Positions 25,659-34,642 of a stretch of DNA of 64,000 nucleotides are shown here, in pieces (the first letter of the stretch is position 1; each line of letters starts with the position of its first letter). The position numbers were made by a program, and so were the translations under genes. The notes under the pieces are model-generated. The model saw only the letters and a list, made by a program, of their open reading frames with translations, made no database searches and had not been told where the DNA came from. The stretch comes from an uncultured Clostridia bacterium (lineage in GTDB: Bacteria > Bacillota > Clostridia > Christensenellales > Borkfalkiaceae), in contig CAKQMB010000006.1 in NCBI GenBank assembly GCA_934254825.1, positions 62,001 to 126,000 on the forward strand, written 5' to 3'.

Positions 25659-27626
25659 ATGAAAGTGTATTACAAATCGGTAGGGCGAATGTTCAAAAAG
25701 AACTTTTCGCGGTTTATTTCGATAATTTTCATCGTGGCGATAAGCATAAGTCTCGCCTCGGGCGTGGGGTCGTCCTCGGGAAAGATAAACAATTCCGTGG
25801 AAAATTTCAAACGCGCGCAGAACGTGAGCGACGTTACGATAAAAAGCAAATCTCAGACGGGGTTCGATAAATCTCAGATCTCCGCGCTCAGACAGGAATA
25901 CGGCGAAGAAAACGTGGCGACAGGCTCTTCTTTCGACGTGTATATCGACCGTAACGGCGAACGGCGGCTTACGAGGCTTGTTTTTCTGGATAATTTCGGC
26001 GCGTTTACGGTCAATAAATTTTCTTCTGTTTACGACGGCATCGACATCGGCGCGGTTGTTCCCGAAGGGGCGTACGTCGCTTACGCCGAAAAAGCGGACA
26101 ACGTTATAAAAGGCTATAACGCGGGCGACGTGATCTCGCTCGATTTCAAGGATATTTTCACTCAGCTTGCCGAGCAGGACGGGAGAGAAATAAGCGATTT
26201 TCAGAAAAAGATGTTCGAAAATCTTCGTCCCGTCGAGGTGGCGGTTACGAAAACGGTTGAAAGTCCGCTTTTGTTCGCGAGGGACGGCGAGCCGAGTTAT
26301 CTCAACGGCGACGCGGAAATCCCCGACACGATAAATTTCGGCGATCTTATTTCTCTGGACGACGTTTTGTATCTCCCCTCGGAAGCCATGCCGATGTCTT
26401 CCGCGACGAGCGATATTTACATATCGTTTGCGGATAAAACCAAGCTGAAATTTTACACGAACGAATACGCTTCGTTCGTAAAAAGCGAAAAAGAAAACAT
26501 TCTCGATATTTTAGCCTATTCTTCGGGCGAAGATATTTCCGTCGTGAGAGAAAATACGGCGTTTATAACTCTCGACGATAATTACAGCTTCAAATCGGTC
26601 TCGTCTTACGCGAAAAAGATTACCGCGCTTGCGGTCGTGCTTATGGCGGCGTTTATGTTTATAACGGCTCTCGTCGTTTTGTCGAATATGACGAGACTTA
26701 TGGACGAGGAACGGGCGCAGTCGGCATGTCTTGCCACGCTCGGTTATTCGTTCGGGAAAATAGTCGGGAAGTATCTTCTTTTCGCGTTCACGGCGACGGC
26801 GATAGGCGGCGCGGCGGCGTACTTTATCGGAACGGGGCTTTGTTCGTTCATTTATCTCACGTTCGGTTACAGCTATGCGATGCCGCCCGAATCTTCGGTT
26901 TTCGGCATAACGTTTTATGTGATAACGCTCGTTTTCATCGTGGTTTCTGCAATCCTCGCGACTCTTCGCGCAGGGATAAAAAACGCGAACGAAACGCCCG
27001 CGGAACTTTTAAAACCAAAATCGCCCGTCCCCGGGAGAAAGGTTTTTCTCGAAAAAATCCCGTTCATATGGAACAAATTGTCCTTTAAATACAAGTCCAC
27101 CGCGAGAAACGTTCTGCGTTATCGCAACAGATTTATAATGACGGTCGCGGCGGTCGCGGGGTCTATGGGTCTCGTTATGGCGGGGCTTGCGCTTCTGGAT
27201 ATGTGTCTTTTTAGGAATTTCGGTAACGCCTCGATCGCCTGGCTTGCCGTGGTCGTCGTCATTTTCGCCGCGCTTTTAACGTTCACGGCGATCTACACGA
27301 TAACCGATATTTCCGTGAGCGAGAGAAACCGCGAGATAGCGACGCTTATGGTTTTGGGGTATTACGACTACGAGGTTTCGGGGTATATTTACCGCGAAAT
27401 TTATATCGACGCGGCGGTAGGCCTTATTTTCGGTTACGGCGCGGGCGCGGTTTTAATGAGCGTTATTTTTGCGGTCATGGGGTTCGGTTCGCTCGGCGAA
27501 GTTTCGTGGTATGTGTGGCTTTTGTCTCCCGCGCTTGTTCTGCTTTTCACGTTCGCGGTCACGCTTATGCTTAAAAAACGTATTGTTTCGACCGATATGA
27601 ACGCGAGTTTAAAAACGGTGGAATAA
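25659..27626 (+). CDS. FtsX-like ABC transporter permease
   Basis: 655 residues. One membrane helix near residue 20, then a large extracellular domain (about 40-320), three helices (325-450), a linker, and a final FtsX block of three or four helices. No coiled coil of the LolC type is obvious. It is translated directly after its ATPase. The stop is followed within 20 bp by a copy of the GATAATCGACTTATAG repeat in the usual downstream orientation. Confidence 0.88.
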   Translation: MKVYYKSVGRMFKKNFSRFISIIFIVAISISLASGVGSSSGKINNSVENFKRAQNVSDVTIKSKSQTGFDKSQISALRQEYGEENVATGSSFDVYIDRNGERRLTRLVFLDNFGAFTVNKFSSVYDGIDIGAVVPEGAYVAYAEKADNVIKGYNAGDVISLDFKDIFTQLAEQDGREISDFQKKMFENLRPVEVAVTKTVESPLLFARDGEPSYLNGDAEIPDTINFGDLISLDDVLYLPSEAMPMSSATSDIYISFADKTKLKFYTNEYASFVKSEKENILDILAYSSGEDISVVRENTAFITLDDNYSFKSVSSYAKKITALAVVLMAAFMFITALVVLSNMTRLMDEERAQSACLATLGYSFGKIVGKYLLFAFTATAIGGAAAYFIGTGLCSFIYLTFGYSYAMPPESSVFGITFYVITLVFIVVSAILATLRAGIKNANETPAELLKPKSPVPGRKVFLEKIPFIWNKLSFKYKSTARNVLRYRNRFIMTVAAVAGSMGLVMAGLALLDMCLFRNFGNASIAWLAVVVVIFAALLTFTAIYTITDISVSERNREIATLMVLGYYDYEVSGYIYREIYIDAAVGLIFGYGAGAVLMSVIFAVMGFGSLGEVSWYVWLLSPALVLLFTFAVTLMLKKRIVSTDMNASLKTVE

Positions 27627-27641
27627 ACGTCGGAAAGCAGG

Positions 27642-27658
27642 CTATAAGTCGATTATCG
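27642..27658 (+). repeat. Short dispersed repeat after the FtsX-like gene
   Basis: CTATAAGTCGATTATCG, 16 bp after the stop codon, in the sense of the upstream gene. Confidence 0.8.
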
Positions 27659-27722
27659 CGCGTTTTTGTTTAAATCGGACAAATGCGGTCCGCAATAAAA
27701 AAGATACATTAAGGCATTATGC

Positions 27723-27751
27723 TTGACAAATTCGCGGGTATAATATATATT
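27723..27751 (+). promoter_or_regulatory. Sigma-A promoter for prfB
   Basis: TTGACA, 17 bases, TATATT; about 90 bp upstream of the start codon. Confidence 0.65.
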
Positions 27752-27842
27752 AAATATACAATAATAACAGACGGGTCGAAAAAACAAAAAAGGAAAAATT
27801 GCCTGAAAAATAAAGAAATCGTCCCGAAAAAAGGAGTTAATT

Positions 27843-28941
27843 ATGGTCAGATACGACGTTTACGAAGAAAAAGTGAGAGGACTTTACAAGACTTTGGAAG
27901 AGGCAGGATACTCTCTTTGACGTCGACAATCTCAGAATAAAATTAAAAGAACTCGAAGCCGAGCTTGAAAAACCCGAGGTTTGGTCGGATATAGAAAAAT
28001 CCAAACATATTTCGAGAGAAGCGCAGAGCATAAGAAACAAGCTCGACGTTTACGATAAAGCCCGGAAAGCCGTTTCGGACGCCGAAATTATGATAGCTCT
28101 TGCCGAAGAAGAGGACGACGAAAGCGTTCTCGAAGAGGTCGACAAAGATTTAAGCGAAGCCGAAAAGGAAATAGAAGACATACGTCTCAGAACTCTTTTA
28201 AGGGGTAAGTACGACAACTGCGACGCCATTTTGACCCTTCACGCGGGCGCGGGCGGCACGGAAGCGTGCGACTGGACGGAAATGCTTTACAGAATGTATA
28301 TCTGCTACGCCGAAAAACACGGTTATAAGATCACCGAGTACGATCGCTTAGACGGCGACGGCGCGGGGCTTAAATCGGTATGTTTTAAGGTCGAGGGCGA
28401 AAACGCTTACGGCTATCTCAAAGCCGAAAAAGGTATTCACAGACTCGTGCGTATTTCCCCGTTCGACGCCAACGCGAGAAGGCAGACTTCTTTCTCGTCC
28501 GTGGACGTTATGCCCGATATTCAGGACGAGGGCGATATAGAAATCCGCCCGGACGAAATCAAGGTCGATACCTATCGTTCGTCGGGCGCGGGCGGTCAGC
28601 ACGTCAATAAAACCGAATCCGCCGTAAGAATCACGCATATTCCCACGGGTATTATCGTCGCTTGTCAGAACGAACGAAGCCAGGTTCAGAACAAGGAACA
28701 GGCTATGCGTATGCTTATGAACAAGCTCCTCGAAAAACGCGAGGAAGAGAGAATGCAGGAAGCCAGCGCGATCAAGGGCGAGGTTAAGAAAATCGAGTGG
28801 GGCAGTCAGATAAGAAGCTATATTTTCTGCCCGTATACTCTCGTTAAAGACCACAGAACAGGCTCGGAAACGGGCAACGTTCAGGCGGTTATGGACGGCG
28901 ATATAGACCAGTTCATCATAGATTATCTTAAAAAGAGTTAA
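27843..28941 (+). CDS. prfB: Peptide chain release factor 2 with programmed +1 frameshift
   Basis: The first frame reads 25 codons to CTT TGA (TGA at 27918-27920). Shifting +1 at CTT-T-GAC continues in the long frame for 340 more residues, giving a normal-length RF2 (~365). This is the autoregulatory frameshift conserved in bacterial prfB: scarce RF2 slows termination at its own in-frame TGA and favours the shift. A purine-rich stretch (GGCAGG) precedes the slip site, as expected for the stimulatory element. RF2 identity comes from the SPF stop-recognition tripeptide (RISPFDANA) and the catalytic GGQ (SGAGGQHVNKT). It recognises UGA and UAA. tsaD follows one base after the stop. Confidence 0.95.
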
Positions 28942-28942
28942 A

Positions 28943-29986
28943 ATGTACGCCGATATTAAAAAGACGTTCGCCGTTAAAAAGGACGCGATCATTCTCGCGA
29001 TAGAATCTTCGTGCGACGAGACGGCGGCGGCTGTTATCAAAGGGGGCAGGGAGATCCTGTCCTCGAAAATTATGAGTTCGGCAACCGAACACGTTCGTTT
29101 CGGCGGAGTCGTTCCCGAAATCGCTTCGAGAGCGCACACTTCCGCCGTTTCGCTTGTCGTAAAAGAAGCCGTAGAGGCGGCGGGGATAGAACTAAACGAT
29201 CTCGACGCTGTCGCCGTAACTTACGGGGCGGGACTTTTAGGCGCGCTTCTTGTCGGCGTTTCTTATGCGAAATCGCTTGCTTATGCGCTCGATAAACCGC
29301 TTATCGCCGTCAGCCATATAAGAGGGCATCTCGCGGCGGCGTATCTTTCGGACAAAACGCTCGAACCGCCTTTCGTTTCGCTGCTTGCGAGCGGCGGACA
29401 TACCGCGGTCATAGTTGTAAATTCCTATAACGATTTCAAGATTTTGGGGTCTACCCTTGACGATGCCGTCGGCGAAGCTTTCGATAAGGTCGCGAGGGTC
29501 ATAGGTTTAAATTATCCCGGAGGACCGAACGTCGAAAAGCTTGCGAGGGAAGGCAAAAATTGCATTAAATTTCCCAAAATGCTTAAAGGCGAGGGCGGAT
29601 ACAATTTTTCTTACAGCGGACTTAAAACCGCGGTTATAAATTACGCGCACAATAAAGAACAGCTCGGCGAGGAAATTCCTCGGGCGGATATCGCCTGTTC
29701 GTTCCAGTCCGCCGCGCTCGATATTCTTATAGAAAAAGCCGTTCGGGCGGCTAAGGAATACTCTTTGAATACGATAACCGTAGGCGGCGGAGTCGCCGCG
29801 AACGGGTATTTAAGAGAGGGGCTTAAAAAAGCGTGTGAAAAAGAAGGGCTTAAACTCGTTCTGCCCGAAAAAATACTCTGTACGGATAACGCCGCCATGA
29901 TCGGCGCGGAAGGGTATCTGAGATATTTAAACGGCGAGTTTGCCGATCTCACGCTAAACGCGAAAGCAAGAGTCGAGCTTAAATAG
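28943..29986 (+). CDS. tsaD: tRNA N6-threonylcarbamoyladenosine transferase subunit TsaD
   Basis: 347 residues, full length. Begins AIESSCDETAAAV and carries the metal-binding histidines in SHIRGHLAAAY, plus the GGPNVEKLA and GGGVAANGYLR nucleotide-binding segments of the ASKHA fold. Installs t6A37 on tRNAs that read ANN codons, together with TsaB/TsaE, which are not in this window. Transcribed with prfB, one base after its stop. Confidence 0.95.
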   Translation: MYADIKKTFAVKKDAIILAIESSCDETAAAVIKGGREILSSKIMSSATEHVRFGGVVPEIASRAHTSAVSLVVKEAVEAAGIELNDLDAVAVTYGAGLLGALLVGVSYAKSLAYALDKPLIAVSHIRGHLAAAYLSDKTLEPPFVSLLASGGHTAVIVVNSYNDFKILGSTLDDAVGEAFDKVARVIGLNYPGGPNVEKLAREGKNCIKFPKMLKGEGGYNFSYSGLKTAVINYAHNKEQLGEEIPRADIACSFQSAALDILIEKAVRAAKEYSLNTITVGGGVAANGYLREGLKKACEKEGLKLVLPEKILCTDNAAMIGAEGYLRYLNGEFADLTLNAKARVELK

Positions 29987-30035
29987 TTTTTGCGGTCTTG
30001 CGCCGCCAAAAAGCGAACAAGTCGCAAAAGTCGGG

Positions 30036-30052
30036 CTATAAGTCGATAAACG
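30036..30052 (+). repeat. Short dispersed repeat after tsaD
   Basis: CTATAAGTCGATAAACG, preceded by AAAAGTCGGG and followed by a T-run; 50 bp after the tsaD stop, same sense. Confidence 0.75.
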
Positions 30053-30118
30053 GCTGTTTTTAATGCCTGTTACGCCGCACTTTCCGTTCGGGATAAGTTG
30101 TTTTGTCGCAGACGGGAT

Positions 30119-30463
30119 TTACGTTACGTTCGTGATGACCCAGAAGTTGTTTACGAACCCCACGACGATAAGGTAAATGTTTAAAACGATAAGAACGGGC
30201 ATAAAAACCATCAGCATAAGGCTTCTTAAACGGTATTTTAAAATAAACATCGCAAGGTAAATCCCTGCCGCGCCGCCTAAGATAGCCGCGATGAAAATGC
30301 TTCCGTCGCGTACTTTGGAACATTCGCCGTCCTCTTCGGAGTTTTTTTGCGCCCGAAGCAGCAGAAAAGAATATACGTTTATCGCTATATAATACACCGC
30401 GACGAGAATTTGTATAAGTACAAGCATATAAAAAGTATGCCTTATCGGAGCAAATAAATTCAA
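30119..30463 (-). CDS. DUF1294 membrane protein
   Basis: 114 residues, three to four hydrophobic segments, with the central DUF1294 pattern DGSIFIAAILGGAAGIYLAMF after an Arg/Asp-rich loop. Small integral membrane protein of unknown role. Divergent from nrdR. A copy of the 14-bp repeat lies between its 3' end and the tsaD stop. Confidence 0.7.
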   Translation of the reverse strand: MNLFAPIRHTFYMLVLIQILVAVYYIAINVYSFLLLRAQKNSEEDGECSKVRDGSIFIAAILGGAAGIYLAMFILKYRLRSLMLMVFMPVLIVLNIYLIVVGFVNNFWVITNVT

Positions 30464-30588
30464 AAAAAATAACCGATCGGGCTAAAAAAACGGCTAAACC
30501 CTTTGCAAAATCGAAAAAATATGTTAAAATATCCTTGTCCGATATTCGGGTAGCCCCCGCGGCTCGGCTTTATTATGGAGGAAACCGT

Positions 30589-31092
30589 ATGAGATGTATG
30601 TATTGCGGTCATCTTGACAGCAAGGTTGTGGATTCCAGACAGACGGAGGACGGAACGGCTATTCGCCGCAGAAGAGAGTGCATGAACTGCGGCAAGCGTT
30701 TCACCACTTACGAGACCATCGAAACGACCCCCGTTCTCGTCATCAAAAACAACGGAAACAGGCAGTCGTTCGACCCGAACAAGCTTAAAAACGGAATTAT
30801 CAGGGCGTGCGAAAAACGCCCCGTTCCGATGTGGAAAATAGATAAACTTGTCGAGGATATTCAGAAAACCGTTTATAATTCGCTCGAACAGGAAGTGACG
30901 ACCAAAGCTCTCGGCGAAATGGTTATGGACGGCTTAAAACAGATCGACGAGGTCGCTTACGTCAGATTTGCGTCCGTTTATCGCCAGTTCAAGGATATTT
31001 CCACGTTTATGAAAGAGCTTAAAAAGCTTCAAAAAGACAACAAGGACGAAAAAGACTCGAAAACCGATCCCGACGGCGAAGAAAACGCCTGA
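30589..31092 (+). CDS. nrdR: Transcriptional repressor NrdR
   Basis: 167 residues starting MRCMYCGH, chosen because TATGGAGG sits eight bases upstream. The zinc ribbon has two CxxC pairs (CMYC and CMNC), followed by the ATP-cone domain (VIKNNGNRQSFDPNKLKNGI). Represses ribonucleotide reductase genes in response to dATP/ATP. TTGCAA and TAAAAT boxes lie about 70 bp upstream. No nrd genes or NrdR boxes are in view. Confidence 0.95.
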   Translation: MRCMYCGHLDSKVVDSRQTEDGTAIRRRRECMNCGKRFTTYETIETTPVLVIKNNGNRQSFDPNKLKNGIIRACEKRPVPMWKIDKLVEDIQKTVYNSLEQEVTTKALGEMVMDGLKQIDEVAYVRFASVYRQFKDISTFMKELKKLQKDNKDEKDSKTDPDGEENA

Positions 31093-31168
31093 ATTAAGCG
31101 GTAAAAATATGCCGATGCCGGATTAAAGGACGGCGCAGCTTGAATTAAGAGAAAAAGAGGAATTGAAA

Positions 31169-31837
31169 ATGAGAAAAATTATTACTGCATTGCTTGCATT
31201 TATGCTTACCGTAACGGCGGTTTGCTCGCTCGCTTCGTGTAAAAACGAAAACGCGCCCGAAACGGGTTGGAACGTTCAGAGATACGTCGTCGAGTCCGAC
31301 AATTCGGACGAAAGCGTCGTAAGCGGCGAGGAATATCTCCACAAACTCGGCTTCAACGTCGGCGACGGAACGAAAGTCATTTCCGAAATCTGGGTAAATA
31401 TCCCCAAAACCAAGGACGACAGCGTCGAACTTACTTTCGACGTTTATTCGTCTTCGAGCGATAAGCTCGTTCGCAGAACTTCGCCCGTTTACCCCACGTT
31501 TACCCGCAAGATATCGAAAGACGAGGTAACGGACGCTAAAAAGAACCTTAACAGCTGGATAAAACTCGATTTTAACAGCAACTGGAAAGATAAAGAAGTC
31601 AAAAACACCAGATACGTTATGCTTACCGTTAAGGGAAGATTTGATTTCAACGAAATCGTATTTATCGGCGAAGACGGCAAAAAACTCAGCGTATCTCTTT
31701 CCAAAGTGGATTACTATTATGACGACGGCTCGATCGTAAGAAACGCAACGAGTACGTCTCAGATAAGCGATTTGGAAGAAAGCCCGCTCAAACTTATCGA
31801 CGAGCAGGATAAATTCGATCTTCGCGATAAGAAGTAA
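31169..31837 (+). CDS. Small lipoprotein, function unknown
   Basis: 222 residues. Starts at the ATG of MRKIITALL, with AGAGG upstream, rather than at the TTG two codons earlier. Lipobox LASCK at about residue 24. The mature part is beta-rich and acidic and has no recognised motif; a segment like EIWVNIPKTKDDSVELTFDVYSS suggests a jelly-roll or carbohydrate-binding-like fold. A strong terminator follows. Confidence 0.7.
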   Translation: MRKIITALLAFMLTVTAVCSLASCKNENAPETGWNVQRYVVESDNSDESVVSGEEYLHKLGFNVGDGTKVISEIWVNIPKTKDDSVELTFDVYSSSSDKLVRRTSPVYPTFTRKISKDEVTDAKKNLNSWIKLDFNSNWKDKEVKNTRYVMLTVKGRFDFNEIVFIGEDGKKLSVSLSKVDYYYDDGSIVRNATSTSQISDLEESPLKLIDEQDKFDLRDKK

Positions 31838-31887
31838 TTTTTTCCTTGGCAAGTTATTTGCGGAATGAAAAACCTTAAATAAAAAAC

Positions 31888-31939
31888 AAAAGCGGAAACG
31901 TTCGGTTTAAATGCCGTGCGCTTCCGCTTTATTTTTTTA
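31888..31939. terminator. Terminator after the lipoprotein gene
   Basis: AAAGCGGAA...TTCCGCTTT stem followed by ATTTTTTT. The rest of the 31.84-32.05 kb gap holds one more A/T-rich hairpin and no ORF. Confidence 0.8.
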
Positions 31940-32052
31940 GTTCTATTGTTTGTTTTATTGTCTTTCGTCGGATTTCTGCTTCCCAAAATCGAAAAATTTT
32001 CGTTTTCGGGAAATGCTGTTGAATTTTTATTTGCATAGTTGCGGCGTTCGGA

Positions 32053-32253
32053 TTATAAATCGCTTATGCCGAGCAGATAGTCGGAAGTTACGTTAAAAAA
32101 CGCGGCAAGCTTGATTATATAGCTCGCTTTCGGCTCGTTCACGCCTCGTTCCCAGTAGTCTATCGCCTTTTGGCTCACTCCGATTTTCTCGGCAAGCGCC
32201 TGCTGAGACATATTCTTTTCATTTCTTAAAGTTTTTATCCTTTCGCCTATCAT
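32053..32253 (-). CDS. XRE-family (Cro/CI-like) regulator
   Basis: 66 residues, entirely a helix-turn-helix domain: IGERIKTLRNEKNMSQQALA, GVSQKAIDYWERGVNEP, ending in LLGISDL. Single-domain regulators like this bind as dimers and usually control their own promoter and the divergent gene. Three matching palindromes in the gap to the next gene are plausible operators. No phage or integrative genes surround it. Confidence 0.9.
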   Translation of the reverse strand: MIGERIKTLRNEKNMSQQALAEKIGVSQKAIDYWERGVNEPKASYIIKLAAFFNVTSDYLLGISDL

Positions 32254-32268
32254 CGATATGTATTTTAG

Positions 32269-32342
32269 CAGAAAACTTCTTAAAACACTTTACAAAGAAG
32301 AATTCTTCTGATATAATCGTAAATAACAGAAGAAAACTTCTT
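32269..32342. promoter_or_regulatory. Divergent promoter region with three XRE operator-like palindromes
   Basis: AGAAGAATTCTTCT is a perfect palindrome lying in the 17-base spacer between TTTACA (32289-32294) and TATAAT (32312-32317) of the + strand promoter. AGAAAACTTCT lies next to a TAAAAT box on the minus strand, and AGAAGAAAACTTCTT lies just downstream of the + strand -10. Placement fits repression of both genes by the XRE protein. Confidence 0.7.
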
Positions 32343-32451
32343 GATAACCGCGCAAAAACAGCTTTTATTAAAATGTGTGTATAAATGTTTGATTTCATAC
32401 ATTGATTATTTTGAAAGCTGTATGCGGGACGAGAAGTAAGGAGGGTTTAAG

Positions 32452-32736
32452 ATGTTTAGTAATATAGGCAGTAAAATAAAAACGTTGGCGGGGTTTATTT
32501 CTTTTTTGGGGATAGCGGCTTCCGTTATCGGCGGCGGAATTATGGCGTATATAGAAAGATCGCCGATTTGGGCACTTCTGATAATCGGTGGTTCGGTTTT
32601 CTCCTGGTTGTCGTGTTTAATGTTATACGGGTTGGGGCAACTGATTGAAAATTCCGATAAAATCGTTGAAAAATTAGACAGAATATCGAAAGCAAAAGAC
32701 GACGAGATAATTCGGGTCGAAATGAAAGACGAATAA
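32452..32736 (+). CDS. Small two-pass membrane protein
   Basis: 94 residues with two hydrophobic segments (about 10-33 and 38-60), then a charged helical tail. AAGGAGGG precedes the ATG. No recognised family. Divergent from the XRE regulator and served by the promoter that contains the palindromes, so it is probably the regulated partner. Confidence 0.7.
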   Translation: MFSNIGSKIKTLAGFISFLGIAASVIGGGIMAYIERSPIWALLIIGGSVFSWLSCLMLYGLGQLIENSDKIVEKLDRISKAKDDEIIRVEMKDE

Positions 32737-32878
32737 AGGAAATTTTTTATTAAATAATATAAAATATTAAAATAAAAGGTTGCAAATCTATCCGATGAGA
32801 ATAGAAATGCAGCCTTTTTATTATTTTATTTCGTATTTTAGTTTGCTTTTTTGATCTCTTCCGCCATTTGTCTTTTGC

Positions 32879-32930
32879 TTTTTTGTCCTTTTCCGTCGGC
32901 GGCTGCCGACGCCTTCTCCAAAGGGAGAAG
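32879..32930 (+). repeat. 52-bp direct repeat, copy A
   Basis: Contains GTCGGCGGCTGCCGAC and CTTCTCCAAAGGGAGAAG palindromes. It is identical at 51 of 52 positions to copy B, 222 bp away. The region between has no gene. Confidence 0.8.
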
Positions 32931-32995
32931 GCAAGAAAGATTCGCGGCTTATGCAATGGTTTTTCGCTCAGCCCCTCATCCGTCGCTTCGCGCCA

Positions 32996-33049
32996 CCTTC
33001 CCCCGATTTTAAGTGTTTCGCTCTGTTTAGTCGCTACTATGGGGGAAGG
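32996..33049. repeat. Inverted repeat CCTTCCCCC...GGGGGAAGG
   Basis: Nine-base arms around a ~36-base loop, between the two 52-bp direct repeats. It resembles dispersed palindromic elements common in gut Clostridia (established only as a general impression). Confidence 0.5.
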
Positions 33050-33060
33050 CTTTTTTGTTG

Positions 33061-33075
33061 TTAATCGACTTATAG
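33061..33075 (-). repeat. Short dispersed repeat near the kinase 3' end
   Basis: TTAATCGACTTATAG on the + strand, i.e. in downstream orientation relative to the minus-strand kinase, about 175 bp past its stop and inside the 52-bp repeat region. Confidence 0.75.
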
Positions 33076-33100
33076 GCTGACTTTTGTTATTCTATCTCTG

Positions 33101-33152
33101 TTTTTTGTCCTTTTCCGTCGGCGGTTGCCGACGCCTTCTCCAAAGGGAGAAG
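33101..33152 (+). repeat. 52-bp direct repeat, copy B
   Basis: Same unit as copy A with a single change (GGTTGCCG for GGCTGCCG). Confidence 0.8.
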
Positions 33153-33180
33153 ACGGGGATAACGATAGGAAAAACGCTTA

Positions 33181-33213
33181 AAAAAACGGGCGAACAATGT
33201 TCGCCCGTTTTTT
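33181..33213. terminator. Terminator for the two-component operon
   Basis: ACGGGCGAAC stem with its inverse GTTCGCCCGT, flanked by A and T runs, so it works in both directions. It ends the minus-strand kinase transcript. Confidence 0.85.
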
Positions 33214-33250
33214 AAGAAGCAATCGAGTGATTGTCGGGAATTAAGTTTAA

Positions 33251-34642
33251 TCAGAGCGTTACGCAGAAAGAGATAACGTTGCCGTCCTTTTTCGTCGCCG
33301 TAACATTGCCTTTGTGCAGTTCGGCAACGGCTTTGACGACGGAAAGACCTATTCCGTGTCCGCCCGTCGCGCTGTTTCTCGAAGAATCGGGACGATAGAA
33401 CCTTTCGAAAAGTAAATCGAGATCGCCGTCGGGAAGATTTTCCGTAGTATTTTCAACGGTGATTTTTTTGTATTTGCCTGCTTTTTTAAGCGAGAAAGAG
33501 ATTTTTCCGTTTTCGTCGGAGTACTTGACTGCATTGTCCATAAGCAAGGAAATCATTTCTTTTATCATTCCCATGTCGCCGTTTAAGGACAAATCGGGCG
33601 TAATTTCCGCGGTAAGCTGCTTGTTTTCGGCTTTTGCGAGAACGAAATATCCTTTCAACTTTTCTTCGCAGACTTCCGAAAGCGAGAATTCGGAAAAACC
33701 GAGTTTTTTGTCCTCTTCGTCGATTTTCGAGAGGAAAACGAGCTTGTTTGTGAGCGAAGTAAGCTCTTTTACCTGTTCTTTTATCGTTTTCGTCCATTCG
33801 TTTTCGCCCGAATCGAACTCTAAAACGTCGCAACTCGCGCCGATAACGGTGAGAGGAGTTTTCAGTTCGTGGCTCGCGTCGGTGATAAAGCGTTTCTGCT
33901 TTTTATAGCTTTCGGCGATAGGTTTCATAACCGCGCCCGAAAGAATTATTATAAGAACGAAAACGACGACAAGCCCTGCAACGCTTATGAGTACGCTCGC
34001 TTGTAAAAAATCCTTAAAAGTGGAAAGATCTCTCGAACAATCGAGGAAAACGTAGGCTTTTCTTCCGTTGGTAAAGCTTACGAGCTTGTAGCGATAAACG
34101 GAAATTTTCCCTTCGGTTTTCGATTTTTCGAGCAGATTTTCGGCGTAAGATTTTGCCGTGTCGTCGTCTATCGCGGCGATATTTTCGGTGTCGACAAGTT
34201 CGATTTCCGTTCCCGAATCGCTTAAAATCGCCGTGAAATATCTCGTTTCGAAAGGAGCTTCGGGGGAGTGAAGTTTATCGTCGGGTGCGGCGGGTTTGTC
34301 TGTCGGCGCGTTTACGTCCGCGGGCGGAGTGGCGTCGGCGGGAGTGGTGACGTCGGCGGGAGTGGTGACGTCGGCGGCTGAATTGTCGCCGTTCGGGTCA
34401 TTGTTCGGATCGCCGTCCGGCGGTTCTTTCGAAGGATCTTTGGACGGATCGTCAATGCCGCCGTTCGGTTTGTTTTGCGGAAATCTGCCGTTATTTTCTG
34501 CGATAAGCTCGATTTTGGCTTTCGCGGAATTCGTTATGTCGGAATAGTTTTTTATGTTTATAAATCCGATTATCGCAGACAAAACGAGAGTCGTCGCGAC
34601 CATTGCGGAAACGATGAACTTTATTCTGAGTTTTTTAAGCAT
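33251..34642 (-). CDS. Sensor histidine kinase
   Basis: 463 residues. Membrane helix 1 at residues 7-29, an extracellular sensor of ~190 residues, membrane helix 2 at about 225-250, dimerisation domain with phospho-accepting His in ITDASHELKTPL, and ATPase domain with the N box (MDNAVKYS), G1/F boxes and GHGIGLSVV. The sensor begins with a Pro/Asp/Lys/Thr-rich low-complexity stretch (about residues 55-125) containing perfect short repeats such as DVTTPADVTTPADATP. Its start overlaps the upstream response-regulator gene by eight bases. Signal unknown. Confidence 0.92.
   Translation of the reverse strand: MLKKLRIKFIVSAMVATTLVLSAIIGFINIKNYSDITNSAKAKIELIAENNGRFPQNKPNGGIDDPSKDPSKEPPDGDPNNDPNGDNSAADVTTPADVTTPADATPPADVNAPTDKPAAPDDKLHSPEAPFETRYFTAILSDSGTEIELVDTENIAAIDDDTAKSYAENLLEKSKTEGKISVYRYKLVSFTNGRKAYVFLDCSRDLSTFKDFLQASVLISVAGLVVVFVLIIILSGAVMKPIAESYKKQKRFITDASHELKTPLTVIGASCDVLEFDSGENEWTKTIKEQVKELTSLTNKLVFLSKIDEEDKKLGFSEFSLSEVCEEKLKGYFVLAKAENKQLTAEITPDLSLNGDMGMIKEMISLLMDNAVKYSDENGKISFSLKKAGKYKKITVENTTENLPDGDLDLLFERFYRPDSSRNSATGGHGIGLSVVKAVAELHKGNVTATKKDGNVISFCVTL

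Noticed and set aside
27843..27920. Apparent nonsense codon and frameshift early in prfB (pseudogene?)
   Set aside because: The CTT-TGA-C context is the conserved programmed frameshift of RF2 genes, so the gene is intact.
34328..34378. Short regular repeats considered as a CRISPR array
   Set aside because: Units are directly adjacent with no unique spacers and lie inside a kinase reading frame. No cas genes are present.
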